A DNA stretch of 64,000 nt from Bradyrhizobium sp. (GCF_016213215.1 NZ_JACRAW010000043.1:28309-92308); one strand, 5' to 3'. Positions 26,436 through 34,874 are shown, counted from the first letter of the stretch. A program made the numbers and translations. Notes: generated by a model not told the origin, from the sequence alone.

Positions 26436-27833
26436 ATGGACGCACGAAATCCGAGAAGACTTCCGGCGGTCGATCAGGTGCTGAGGACAGCGATCGGCTT
26501 GTCGGCAATTGATCGCTTCGGCCACAAGGCTGTGGTCCGCGCGATCCGCGAAGTTCTCGCCGAGGCACGGACCGAGGGGGGCTCGTCGGTCGAGGCCGGC
26601 GCAGTCGCGCTCGACGCGGTGAGACGGCTGGAGACCCTTGACCGTCCGAGCTTGCGGCCGGTGTTCAACCTCAGCGGAACCGTGCTGCACACCAACCTCG
26701 GCCGTGCGCTGATCGCCGAGCCGGCCATCGAGGCGGCGGTCCTCGCCATGCGCGAAGCCGTGACGCTCGAGTTCGATGTCGATGGCGGCAGGCGCGGCGA
26801 ACGAGACGAGCACGTGCGCCATCTGCTCTGCGAATTGACCGGAGCCCAGGATGCGACCGTCGTTAACAACAACGCCGCGGCCGTCCTGCTGGTTCTCAAT
26901 ACTCTTGCCAATGGACGCGAAGCCATCGTGTCGCGTGGCGAGCTGATCGAGATCGGCGGCGCCTTCCGCATGCCTGAGATCATGGCGCGGGCCGGCGCGG
27001 AGCTCGTCGAGGTCGGCACCACCAACCGTACTCACAGGAAGGACTACGCGGCAGCGTTGGGCGAGAAGACCGGCCTGGTGCTGAAGGTCCACACGTCGAA
27101 CTACCGGATCGAGGGCTTCACCGCTTCCGTCGAGCCTCGCGCCCTTGTCGAACTCGCCCACGCCCATGATGTTCCGGTTGTTCATGACCTCGGTTCTGGA
27201 ACGCTGGTTGATCTTGGCCAGTTCGGCATGAAACACGAGCCGACCGTGGCCGAAGCGATTGCGGAGGGAGCCGATCTCGTCAGCTTCTCCGGTGACAAGC
27301 TCCTTGGCGGGCCCCAGGCAGGCTTCGTGGCGGGACGCAAGGAGCTGATTGCCCGTCTGAACGCCAATCCGATGAAGAGAGCCCTGCGGGTCGACAAGAT
27401 CCGCCTTGCCGCAATCGAGGCAACGCTGAAGCTCTACCGCGATCCCGACCGGCTCGTGCAGCGGCTGCCCACCTTGAAGCTCCTGGCTCGTCCGGAGGCC
27501 GACATCAGGGCCCAGGCCGAGCGGCTTGCTCCTGTCCTCGGCCAGATTCTCGGCGATGCGTTCTCGGTCGAGGTGATCAGCTGCGTGAGCCAGATCGGCT
27601 CCGGCGCCTTGCCGCTCGAAGGTATTCCCAGCGCGGGCTTGGCTTGCCGTCCGCGGGGATCGTCAGGTCGGGCTCTCGCGGCGCTATCACTCGCCTTGCG
27701 GCATCTGCCGGTGCCCGTCATCGGTCATATCGCCGACAAGCAACTCGTGCTGGACTTGCGCTGCCTCGACGATGAAGGCGGTCTGGTGCGCAATCTCGAA
27801 TCTCTCAGGCTCGATTCCGATGCGCTGGGTTAG
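26436..27833 (+). CDS. selA: L-seryl-tRNA(Sec) selenium transferase
   Basis: A 465-residue PLP enzyme, the usual SelA length. The PLP lysine is Lys288 in SFSGDKLLGGPQAG, matching Lys295 of E. coli SelA. NLSGTVLHTNLGRA and VNNNAAAVLL are other family blocks. It converts Ser-tRNA(Sec) to Sec-tRNA(Sec) with selenophosphate from SelD, in a decameric complex. It is flanked by fdhE and a Sel1-repeat gene whose start lies inside its 3' end, so translation is coupled. With selB, selC and selD in the same window, the pathway is complete. Confidence 0.96.
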   Translation: MDARNPRRLPAVDQVLRTAIGLSAIDRFGHKAVVRAIREVLAEARTEGGSSVEAGAVALDAVRRLETLDRPSLRPVFNLSGTVLHTNLGRALIAEPAIEAAVLAMREAVTLEFDVDGGRRGERDEHVRHLLCELTGAQDATVVNNNAAAVLLVLNTLANGREAIVSRGELIEIGGAFRMPEIMARAGAELVEVGTTNRTHRKDYAAALGEKTGLVLKVHTSNYRIEGFTASVEPRALVELAHAHDVPVVHDLGSGTLVDLGQFGMKHEPTVAEAIAEGADLVSFSGDKLLGGPQAGFVAGRKELIARLNANPMKRALRVDKIRLAAIEATLKLYRDPDRLVQRLPTLKLLARPEADIRAQAERLAPVLGQILGDAFSVEVISCVSQIGSGALPLEGIPSAGLACRPRGSSGRALAALSLALRHLPVPVIGHIADKQLVLDLRCLDDEGGLVRNLESLRLDSDALG

Positions 27834-28605
27834 GAATCTGTTCGCCGGCGCGAATGCGAAGAGGCTCGATCCCGCCGAGGCCATGACCATCGCCGACAAG
27901 GCTTTCGCCGATGGGGACTATGCGCGGGCGCTCGAGCTCTGGGCTGCGCTGGCCCACGGCGGCGTTGCGCGCGCGCAGGCGAGCATTGGTGCCTGCTTTG
28001 CGGAAGCAATCGGCGTCGGCCGAGACGATGAACTCGCATTCAAATGGCTCACGCTGGCGGCCGAAGCTGGCAATCCGGTCGGCCAACGCAATCTCGCGGC
28101 GCTCTATTTCAAGGGGCAGGGCGTTGCCACCGACTTTGCGCGTGCCGCGGAGTTCTACCGGCGTGCCGCGGAAGCCGGCGATGCGATCGCCCAGGACATG
28201 CTGAGCTGGATGCTGCTTGAGGGCGAGGTCGTTCCGTCTGACAGCGCGGCGGCTCACCGCTGGGCGCTCGCGGCGGCTGATCAAGGGGTAGCGTCGGCCA
28301 TGACCCGGCTCGGCATGCTCTATCACAATGCGATCGGCGTCGAGCGTGACCCGGCCAGGGCTGCGGAATGGTGGGCCAGGGCTGCCGCAGCCGATGATGC
28401 TGACGGCCAGGCGATGCTGGGGGCCGCGCATTGCCTGGGCGCCGGCGTGGCCCACGATCACATGATCGGGCTGGGCTGGTTGCTGCGCGCAAAGCGGGGC
28501 GGCAGTGCGCTTGCTGATCCCTTCATTCCATCAGCCGAGCGTGTACTGACTGCCGATCAGCTTGCGGAAGTGCAGCGCAGGACCGCCAGGGAGACGGCGG
28601 CATGA
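27820..28605 (+). CDS. Sel1-repeat (TPR-like) protein inside the selA-selB operon
   Basis: A 261-residue solenoid protein. At least five Sel1-type repeats are visible, with motifs such as ARAQASIGACFAEAIGVGRD, GQRNLAALYFKGQGVATD, AMTRLGMLYHNAIGVERD and GQAMLGAAHCLGAGVAHD. Sel1 repeats mediate protein-protein contacts. No signal peptide is convincing, so it is probably cytoplasmic. The ATG at 27820 overlaps the selA end by 14 bases and the stop overlaps the selB ATG (ATGA). Such tight coupling suggests a function tied to the Sec or formate dehydrogenase machinery, but no biochemical role is known to me. The name similarity between Sel1 and selenium genes is coincidental. Confidence 0.85.
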   Translation: MRWVRNLFAGANAKRLDPAEAMTIADKAFADGDYARALELWAALAHGGVARAQASIGACFAEAIGVGRDDELAFKWLTLAAEAGNPVGQRNLAALYFKGQGVATDFARAAEFYRRAAEAGDAIAQDMLSWMLLEGEVVPSDSAAAHRWALAAADQGVASAMTRLGMLYHNAIGVERDPARAAEWWARAAAADDADGQAMLGAAHCLGAGVAHDHMIGLGWLLRAKRGGSALADPFIPSAERVLTADQLAEVQRRTARETAA

Positions 28606-30680
28606 TAGTCGGGACCGCGGGCCACATCGATCACGGCAAGACCACGCTGGTGCGGGCGCTGACCGGCGTCGATACCGACCGGCTGAAGGAGGAAAAGGAG
28701 CGAGGCATCTCGATCGACCTCGGCTTTGCCTATCTTCAGGCCCCCGGCGGCGACGTGATCGGCTTTGTCGACGTGCCCGGCCACGAAGGTTTTGTCCGCA
28801 ACATGCTCGCGGGCGTCTCCGGGATTGACCTCGCGCTGCTGGTGATCGCCGCCGATGACGGCGTGATGCCTCAGACCCGCGAGCATCTCGCGATCATCGA
28901 TCTTCTCGGGATCAGGCACGGCATCGTTGCCTTGACCAAGGTCGACGTAGCGCCACCAGAGCAACGCGAGCGGGTCGTTTCCGAGATCCGGCATGTGCTT
29001 GCTGGAACTACGCTGGCGGATGCGGAGATCGTGCCGGTTTCAGCCGTGGCCGGCGATCGCGTCGATGTTTTGCGCAACGAATTGTTTGCCGTGGCCGGCA
29101 AGCTCAAGCGCGACGCGGAGGAGGGACGATTCCGGCTCGCGGTGGACCGGTCCTTCGTGCTGCAGGGTGCCGGAACGATTGTGACAGGCACGGTCCTTTC
29201 CGGCGCCGTATCGGTGGGCAACCGGGTGACGGTCAGCCCGTCGGGATTGTCGGCGCGGGTGCGCTCCATTCACGCCCAGAACCGGGCCAGCGAACTGGGC
29301 TATGCCGGACAGCGCTGTGCGCTGAACCTCGCGGGAGAGGGCATCAACAAGGAGGCGATCAAGCGCGGCGACATGGTGCTCGATCCCGATCTCCATGCTC
29401 CCGCCGCCCGTATCGATGCGACGCTTCGGCTGCTGCCCGAGGAGGCCAAGCCGGTGACGCAGTGGATGCCGGTGCGCCTCTATCATGGAACGGCGCAGGT
29501 TGCAGCACGCGTCGTGCTGCTCGGAGACGGTCCGATAGGCCCGGGCCAGACTGAGTTCGTCCAATTGGTACTGGAAAGACCGATCGCTGCCGGCGCAGGC
29601 GATCGCTACGTGCTGCGTGATACGACCGATCAACGCACCATCGGCGGTGGGCAACTGCTCGATCTGCGCGCGCCTGCGCGCAAGCGGAGAGCGCCTGAGC
29701 GACGGGCGCAGCTCGAAGCCATGGCGCTCGGAACTCCGGCCAGGATTCTGGACGCGCTGCTGGAGCGAGCACCGTTCTTCGTCAATGTTGCCTCCTTCAT
29801 GCGCGACCGTGTATTGAGCCGCGGTGCGGCCGAGCGCCTGATCGCGCAGTCGGGCGTACTGAGGATCGCAAGCGGCGCCGGCGAGCTCGGTCTTGCTCCG
29901 GCGACATGGCTGCATCTGAAAGACGATCTGCTGGCGACGCTGAAGACGTTCCATGATTCCAATCCCGATTTGCCCGGCCTTGGGCTCGAGCGGCTGCGTT
30001 TGCGTTTGACCCCGTGTCTGCCCGCGCCCGCCTTCTCCGGATTTCTTCAAGGGCTGGCCAGGAAGGGCGAGATAGGCCTCGACGGCGCCTGGGTGCGGCT
30101 TGCCGGCCACGAAGCGAGGTTGACGCCGGCCGACGAGAAGATCTGGCTAAGGATCCAGCCGCTCATCTCGGGAGCGGAGCGATTTCGTCCGCCCCGGGTA
30201 CGTGACATTGCCGGTGTCCTGACCGTGCCGGAGGCCGACATCCGCCGACTGTTCAAGATGCTGGGCCGAATGGGCAAGGTGGACGAAGTGGCGCATGATC
30301 ATTTCTTCTTGCGTGCTACAGTCGGGGAGATGGTCTCGATTGCCACCCAAGTTGCGGAGACCTCCCCCAAGGGAGAGTTTACGGCAGCGCAATTGCGCGA
30401 CCGTCTGGATAATGGCCGCAAGGTCGCGATCCAGATACTCGAATTCTTTGATCGTCACGGCGTGACGTTGCGCCGGGGCGACCTGAGGCGCATAAATCGC
30501 CATCGCTTAGACCTGTTTCGTTCCTTGCCGGCCGGCGCGGCCGGGCAGGACGCGATACAATCTGGAAGAGACACGTTCCCGGTGGGGCGTCCGGACTTCA
30601 AATCCGGGAAGGGCCGCGAGACGGTTCTTGGTGGGTTCGACTCCCTCTCTCTTCCGCCACGATCGAGAGGTGCTGTGTGA
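28602..30680 (+). CDS. selB: Selenocysteine-specific elongation factor SelB
   Basis: A 692-residue SelB. The GTPase starts at once with GHIDHGKTTL (residues 7-16), followed by DVPGHEGF and TKVD. Then come EF-Tu-like domains II and III and the C-terminal winged-helix repeats (PRVRDIAGVLTVPEADIRRLFKML...) that bind SECIS. It brings Sec-tRNA to UGA codons, here in fdnG. E. coli SelB has 614 residues. In this genome the frame stays open through the tRNA-Sec gene, so residues 655-686 are encoded by selC DNA and six more follow before TGA at 30678. Whether that tail is really made is an open point. Confidence 0.93.
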   Translation: MIVGTAGHIDHGKTTLVRALTGVDTDRLKEEKERGISIDLGFAYLQAPGGDVIGFVDVPGHEGFVRNMLAGVSGIDLALLVIAADDGVMPQTREHLAIIDLLGIRHGIVALTKVDVAPPEQRERVVSEIRHVLAGTTLADAEIVPVSAVAGDRVDVLRNELFAVAGKLKRDAEEGRFRLAVDRSFVLQGAGTIVTGTVLSGAVSVGNRVTVSPSGLSARVRSIHAQNRASELGYAGQRCALNLAGEGINKEAIKRGDMVLDPDLHAPAARIDATLRLLPEEAKPVTQWMPVRLYHGTAQVAARVVLLGDGPIGPGQTEFVQLVLERPIAAGAGDRYVLRDTTDQRTIGGGQLLDLRAPARKRRAPERRAQLEAMALGTPARILDALLERAPFFVNVASFMRDRVLSRGAAERLIAQSGVLRIASGAGELGLAPATWLHLKDDLLATLKTFHDSNPDLPGLGLERLRLRLTPCLPAPAFSGFLQGLARKGEIGLDGAWVRLAGHEARLTPADEKIWLRIQPLISGAERFRPPRVRDIAGVLTVPEADIRRLFKMLGRMGKVDEVAHDHFFLRATVGEMVSIATQVAETSPKGEFTAAQLRDRLDNGRKVAIQILEFFDRHGVTLRRGDLRRINRHRLDLFRSLPAGAAGQDAIQSGRDTFPVGRPDFKSGKGRETVLGGFDSLSLPPRSRGAV
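30564..30659 (+). tRNA. selC: tRNA-Sec (anticodon TCA), embedded in the selB reading frame
   Basis: A 96-base selenocysteine tRNA with encoded CCA. Acceptor arm GGAAGAGA pairs with TCTCTTCC over the 8 bp typical of bacterial tRNA-Sec, and G is the discriminator. The anticodon arm is CCGGA-CTTCAAA-TCCGG with TCA in the loop. A long variable arm lies between it and the T-loop TTCGACT. The T-stem GTGGG/CCCTC has one apparent T-T mismatch. Its first base coincides with the first base of selB codon 655. Confidence 0.95.
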
Positions 30681-31138
30681 GCATATCGGCGCCGGAATTC
30701 CTGGTCTCACTGCAGTCAGCGGCGCAGCGCGCCGACTCGGCCGAGGCCGAGTTGCAGAGGGAAATCATCGAACGGCGCAAGGCCATTGAGCAGGCGCGCA
30801 AGTTCGCCTATCGCCGGTATAACTTCGTCAAGGCGATCGTCGATAGCGTCAGCGGTGCGGGAACCAGGGAGGCGGCCGTCGCGCACGCCCTTGCTGCCAT
30901 GCGCAACTCGCTCGGCTGGTCGGGCGATAGCGAGGCACGTCAGGCGACGTTGACGGATTTCGTGCCGGTCGCCGAGGCGGTGTTTGCCACCGTATCGCCC
31001 GCCGAAACCGAGCCTCCCGAGGTCGACGTTCTTGCCGTGCTCGCCGAATTCGAGGCGCGATACCAGGACAGGCACGGCACGCCGTTCTGGAGCCTGTTCG
31101 AGAACTACTTCCCGGAGACGCCCGTTGTCGATTTCTGA
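30677..31138 (+). CDS. Uncharacterised protein, first gene of the DsrE/GcvH-like cassette
   Basis: A 153-residue acidic protein that I do not recognise. It begins at GTG 30677, overlapping the selB stop (GTGA). Residues about 18-45 are charged and helical, likely coiled coil (AEAELQREIIERRKAIEQARKF). No signal peptide, membrane segment or metal motif is visible. Its end overlaps the next gene by 14 bases. The tight coupling of four genes here indicates a shared process, but the individual role is unknown. Confidence 0.72.
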   Translation: MSISAPEFLVSLQSAAQRADSAEAELQREIIERRKAIEQARKFAYRRYNFVKAIVDSVSGAGTREAAVAHALAAMRNSLGWSGDSEARQATLTDFVPVAEAVFATVSPAETEPPEVDVLAVLAEFEARYQDRHGTPFWSLFENYFPETPVVDF

Positions 31139-31520
31139 ACGCGCATCCGACTCGACGGATTTTCCTGGCTGGCTGGTTCAGGAATTTTCGGCCGCTGGCG
31201 AGTTCACGGCGCTGGTCGTGCTGGTCGACATAACAGATGCCACGATCACGCCCCTATGCTCCACCTACTTCAACGTTGTCGGTGCCGAGGTCGACTGGAG
31301 CGATATGGTCGTCATGTTCGCCGGATCGGGAGCCGACTGGAGCGGCGCGGCGTTCTTCCCGGTGCGGGCGTCTGGCGGCGGGCCGCTCGACAATCCAACC
31401 GCCCGGGTGCAGCTTCGACAGCTTGAAATGCGGCTCGATGAAGACCGGCTCGTCCTCAACGAGGGACACTTCTTCGACAAATGGGGGCGTCGGATGCACG
31501 TCGACGAGGTTCCATCGTGA
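31125..31520 (+). CDS. Uncharacterised protein, second gene of the cassette
   Basis: A 131-residue protein without a recognised family. The best start is TTG 31125 with GGAGACG seven bases upstream, inside the 3' end of the previous gene; the longer frame from 30984 overlaps that gene almost wholly and is unlikely. The sequence has alternating hydrophobic strands (FTALVVLVDITDATITPL) and acidic loops, suggesting a small alpha/beta domain. It contains a single cysteine (PLCSTY). The stop overlaps the GTG of the dsrE-like gene. Confidence 0.7.
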   Translation: MSISERASDSTDFPGWLVQEFSAAGEFTALVVLVDITDATITPLCSTYFNVVGAEVDWSDMVVMFAGSGADWSGAAFFPVRASGGGPLDNPTARVQLRQLEMRLDEDRLVLNEGHFFDKWGRRMHVDEVPS

Positions 31521-31894
31521 GCGGCCGGCTCCTCATCGTTCTCCTCAATACCGATCCGCGCAATCCCGAGGAACTCGGGGCACCGTTCTATCACGCTGCG
31601 GTGGCAGCTGCGATGGACTACAGCGTGGATGTGGTCTGCACCGCGACCGCAGGCAGGCTGATGGTCAAGGGTGTCGCGGAAGCCATTCGCCTCAAGGAAG
31701 GTCACGACAAGACCGTGTACGACTGGATCAAGGATGCTCACGACCAGGGTGCCAGATTTTGGGCCTGCCCTGCGAATCTTGAGCTGTTCGACTTCAAAGA
31801 GAGCGATCTCATTCCGGAGTGTGCCGGCATGATGGGGGTGGCCGCCATGATCCGGGACGTGATGGAAGGGGATTGCCGCGTTCTCACCTATTGA
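31517..31894 (+). CDS. DsrE-family protein
   Basis: A 125-residue protein with the DsrE/DsrF fold: RLLIVLLNTDPRNPEELGAPFYHAAVAAAMDY leads into a VDVVCTATAGRLMVKGVA strand-loop and ends with ECAGMMGVAAMIRDVM. Three cysteines occur (VVC, WACPAN, PEC). DsrE relatives bind and transfer persulfide sulfur with TusA-like partners. GTG 31517 overlaps the upstream stop (GTGA). A TusA-like gene lies at 19946 in the same region, which makes a sulfur- or selenium-relay role possible. Which cysteine is active is not certain. Confidence 0.75.
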   Translation: MSGRLLIVLLNTDPRNPEELGAPFYHAAVAAAMDYSVDVVCTATAGRLMVKGVAEAIRLKEGHDKTVYDWIKDAHDQGARFWACPANLELFDFKESDLIPECAGMMGVAAMIRDVMEGDCRVLTY

Positions 31895-31901
31895 GGCAGC
31901 G

Positions 31902-32336
31902 ATGGTGTTCGTCCAGGGATTCGAATTCCCCGATCATCTCCTATATGACATCAACAACCAGATCTGGTACGCGCCGCTCGACGACGGCAACGTGCGTGCC
32001 GGATTCACGTCATGGTCGGCCAATCTGATGGGGGGCATCATCGTTTTCACCCCGAAGCGGCTCAGATTCGACTTCGAGAAGGACCGATCTTTTGCGGTGG
32101 TGGAAGGGGGCAAATGGGTCGGTTCGGCCCGCGCGGCATTCGACGGAATCGTTGTCGCGCACAACGATCTGTTGATACGCAACCCCGAGCTGATCAATTC
32201 CGATTCATATGGCGATGGCTGGATGCTGATCGTGCGGCCTGCGCATGACGACTGGCGATCCGGGCTCGTGACCGGCGAGGATGTCGGGCCCGCATTCGAA
32301 GCATGGCTTGATGCTGGTACGCACAGGGAGCGCTGA
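31902..32336 (+). CDS. GcvH-like lipoyl-carrier domain protein
   Basis: A 144-residue H-protein relative. The C-terminal block NPELINSDSYGDGWMLIV is the signature end of the glycine-cleavage H protein. In the hammerhead loop VVEGGKWVGSARAAFDG, the lysine aligns with the lipoylated Lys of ESVKxxS. No glycine-cleavage P or T gene is near. Stand-alone H-like proteins linked to sulfur-transfer genes are known as lipoate-binding proteins (LbpA) of the sulfur-oxidising Hdr-like system, so pairing with a DsrE here is suggestive. It is the last gene of the long operon that starts with fdnG. Confidence 0.75.
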   Translation: MVFVQGFEFPDHLLYDINNQIWYAPLDDGNVRAGFTSWSANLMGGIIVFTPKRLRFDFEKDRSFAVVEGGKWVGSARAAFDGIVVAHNDLLIRNPELINSDSYGDGWMLIVRPAHDDWRSGLVTGEDVGPAFEAWLDAGTHRER

Positions 32337-32489
32337 GACCCGGGCGATCTACCGATGATGCTGCGGCTTGCGGGAATTTCGTTGTCGGCCGCCTTTCCGC
32401 CGGATAGTTGATCGGCACGAGCTGCATTCGGTTCGCGTTGAGGTGAGTTATTGAGATCCGCCGACGCGTGGCTTGTCACCGGTCGCCTC

Positions 32490-33485
32490 TCATGCGGCCA
32501 GTTCCAATGTGCTTCCCTGCGCGTCGATGATATGGACGAGCTCGATCTGAGTCGGCGCGAGCAATGCTCGGATCTGCGGTTCTGGTATCAGGCTGAAAGC
32601 GGTGGACATCGCGTCTGCGGCGGTCGCATTGGCGGCAACGGTCGTCACACTGCGGTAACGTTGGGCGCAACCGCCGCTCAATGGGTCGAGCAAATGGTTG
32701 AATCGGCCCTGCGGATCGAACCGAAATCCGTAGCTGCCTGATGTGGAAACGGCGCGATCCACGATTGGAATCGTCGCGATGGTTCGGCCTACCAAGTCAG
32801 GATCGGCAATCCCAACCTCCCATGGTTGTCCGTCAGGACGTGACCCGATCGCGCGTGCCTCGCCCATGTCGACGAGACTGCGAACAATGCCGTGCGAACG
32901 CAAGAGTGCGACAATCCTGTCCGTCACATAGCCCTGCGCGATGCCGTTCAGGGTGACGGAAGATCCGCGTGGCATCGCGATGCGATCGCGGCTGACCTCC
33001 AAACGGCGGTAGTCGACGTGCGCAAGCGCGGCCTGCACGGCGGCGCGGGGCGGGCCATTGGGATGCGCGTTCGGTCGCCTGAAATGATCGGCATAGACAT
33101 TCCACAAGGGCTGCACTGTCGGATCGAATGCGCCATTTGTCTGCTCCGCATAATGCAAGGAGATTTGCATGAGATCGACCAGTTCGGCCGCCGGATTGAC
33201 AAGCACGCCGGTTCGGTTGAGTTCCACCAGCGCGGAGTCTTCGAGAAAGAGGCTGAACAACCGCTCGAGCCGCCGCGCCTCCGCGCAGGCCGCCGCGATC
33301 AGGCGTTCCGCTTGAGCCGCATCCGCGTGATGAATCCTCATGGTGGAGACGGCACCAAGCATGCTGCCGCGCCAGGTCACCAGGTTCGCGTCGGCCCTGG
33401 CTCGCAAGCCGAATGGGATGATGGAAAGACCTGCCGCGGCGGCGCTGATCCCGATGAAGCGGCGGCGCGAGAACATGCTTTGCAT
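32490..33485 (-). CDS. nosX: FAD:protein FMN transferase-like protein NosX (ApbE family)
   Basis: A 331-residue ApbE-type protein with a Tat signal (SRRRFIGISAAAAG at residues about 6-19). ApbE hallmarks include the MLGAVSTMRI start of the fold, VTLNGIAQGYVTDRI and a C-terminal DAMSTAFSL segment. It attaches FMN covalently to a threonine in the periplasmic domain of NosR, which is needed for N2O reduction. The ATG at 33485 follows GAGGAGAAGATC. It is the last gene of nosRZDFYLX. The four-gene cassette at 30677-32336 converges on it, with 153 bases between and no clear terminator. Confidence 0.93.
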   Translation of the reverse strand: MQSMFSRRRFIGISAAAAGLSIIPFGLRARADANLVTWRGSMLGAVSTMRIHHADAAQAERLIAAACAEARRLERLFSLFLEDSALVELNRTGVLVNPAAELVDLMQISLHYAEQTNGAFDPTVQPLWNVYADHFRRPNAHPNGPPRAAVQAALAHVDYRRLEVSRDRIAMPRGSSVTLNGIAQGYVTDRIVALLRSHGIVRSLVDMGEARAIGSRPDGQPWEVGIADPDLVGRTIATIPIVDRAVSTSGSYGFRFDPQGRFNHLLDPLSGGCAQRYRSVTTVAANATAADAMSTAFSLIPEPQIRALLAPTQIELVHIIDAQGSTLELAA

Positions 33486-33495
33486 GATCTTCTCC

Positions 33496-34044
33496 TCAAT
33501 TGTTCGTTCGAGGCGCCGGGATATCGTCCGACGCCGCGCTCGTGCTGTTCGACTCCAGCACGTATTCCCGCGGAACCTGGTTGAACGCGACAACCTGTCC
33601 ACCATTGTCCGCCGCGAACTTCTCAGCAGCGGCACGGTCCGAGAATGGCACGGCCTCGTTGGCGCCCATTCCTCCCTTGATACGGCTGCCGATCACGAAC
33701 GTGGCCTTGCGCGCTTCGATCCAATTGTCGGCGCCTGGTTTGTCCCAGCTCTGTGCCTTCGCCATGTCGGAAACGTAGATGGCCTCGATATCCTTCGGCT
33801 CGTCCGGCAGCATCGTAAAGGCGAGGGCATCGCGCGCGGAGGAGAACCACACCGGCTCGATCAGGCTGGCGGCGATGATCTGTCCCTTCGGCCCCGGGTG
33901 CTCGAGCACGTTCATGCCGCAATAGTGCCCGATTGCTTCCGCCGTCATCCTGTGCGGCGCTGGAGCCACAGCTGAGTGTCTCTCGTTGCAGCCGGCGAGC
34001 GCGATCAGACTGGCCAGCGCATGGACAAGAACGATGCGCCTCAT
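33496..34044 (-). CDS. nosL: Copper chaperone lipoprotein NosL
   Basis: A 182-residue lipoprotein. The signal ends in the lipobox LALAGC-like stretch (ALAG-Cys19). The mature part holds the C42-x-M44 Cu(I) site (YCGMNV), the diagnostic motif of NosL, and later WIEARKATFVIGS and PFSDRAAAEKFA blocks. NosL supplies Cu(I) to NosDFY for assembly of the CuZ centre of nitrous oxide reductase. Its ATG overlaps the nosY stop (ATGA). The C-terminus is a Ser/Ala/Pro-rich tail not found in short NosL proteins. Confidence 0.92.
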   Translation of the reverse strand: MRRIVLVHALASLIALAGCNERHSAVAPAPHRMTAEAIGHYCGMNVLEHPGPKGQIIAASLIEPVWFSSARDALAFTMLPDEPKDIEAIYVSDMAKAQSWDKPGADNWIEARKATFVIGSRIKGGMGANEAVPFSDRAAAEKFAADNGGQVVAFNQVPREYVLESNSTSAASDDIPAPRTNN

Positions 34045-34874
34045 AGCTCTCTCCGGGAAAACGACAGACTCGCGAATGCCAGAGGTATAAGAGTCCACAA
34101 GACCAGCGCTGTCACGAGGACCGTAACCGACAGCGTTGCGTTGCCGGCAAGCCCCGCCATCCCCGAGAACGTGCTGACATTGGCAAAGCCGGTGAGGTTG
34201 AACAGCCGATAGACGTCAGCTGGATTGAGGAGGAGCAAGGCGTTAAGGGCAGCGCCGGAAACATTCTGGCCCTTGTCCAGAACGAGCAGGCCGAGCAATG
34301 CCATATCGTAAACGAGCACAAGCAACAGCCACAGTCCGATGCAGAGTCCTGCGGCGGTGCCGCGATCGCGCACCAACGCGCTGACCCAATAGCCGATGGC
34401 GACGAAAACGGCTCCGAGAAGAACGGAGGAGCCGATCATGGCGGCAAAGGCGGCAAGCCCTTCCTGATCAATGCGGCTGCCGGTTGCGAAAAGGACGGCA
34501 ACCGCCGCGCCGTAGCCGAGGCAGGTGGCGAAGGCCAGCACGGTAAGGTGTGCGAAGAACTTGCCGACCAGCACCTGCCAACGGGCAACGGGATAGCTCA
34601 GAAGCAGGAGCATGGTGCCGCGCTCCATGTCACCGACGATGGCATCGTGCGATACCAGGAGCGCGATCAGTGGGACCAGAAAGATCGTCAGGCTCGAAAG
34701 GCTGACGACAACGACATCAAGCGGGCGGGCACCTACATTGCTGCCGCTTGGCGCACTGCCGAGAAAGGTCAGGGACAACGCCAGCGCGGCCAGCAGCAGC
34801 GTCGCGGCGAGCACCCAGCGATTGCGGATGGCCTGCCGAATCTCCTTGGTCGCGATGGTGATAATGGCGTTCAT
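34041..34874 (-). CDS. nosY: NosY, ABC-type permease for CuZ maturation
   Basis: A 277-residue membrane protein with six hydrophobic helices, for example WVLAATLLLAALALSLTFLG and VVSLSSLTIFLVPLIALLV. The SHDAIVGDMERGTMLLLLSYPV segment is typical of ABC-2 permeases such as NosY. With NosF and the periplasmic NosD it forms the complex that handles sulfur and copper for NosZ. The ATG overlaps the nosF stop and the stop overlaps nosL, so the three are translationally coupled. Confidence 0.93.
   Translation of the reverse strand: MNAIITIATKEIRQAIRNRWVLAATLLLAALALSLTFLGSAPSGSNVGARPLDVVVVSLSSLTIFLVPLIALLVSHDAIVGDMERGTMLLLLSYPVARWQVLVGKFFAHLTVLAFATCLGYGAAVAVLFATGSRIDQEGLAAFAAMIGSSVLLGAVFVAIGYWVSALVRDRGTAAGLCIGLWLLLVLVYDMALLGLLVLDKGQNVSGAALNALLLLNPADVYRLFNLTGFANVSTFSGMAGLAGNATLSVTVLVTALVLWTLIPLAFASLSFSRREL

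Noticed and set aside
30984..31124. Longer N-terminus for the second cassette gene
   Set aside because: It would lie almost entirely inside the preceding gene, and TTG 31125 has a good ribosome-binding site.
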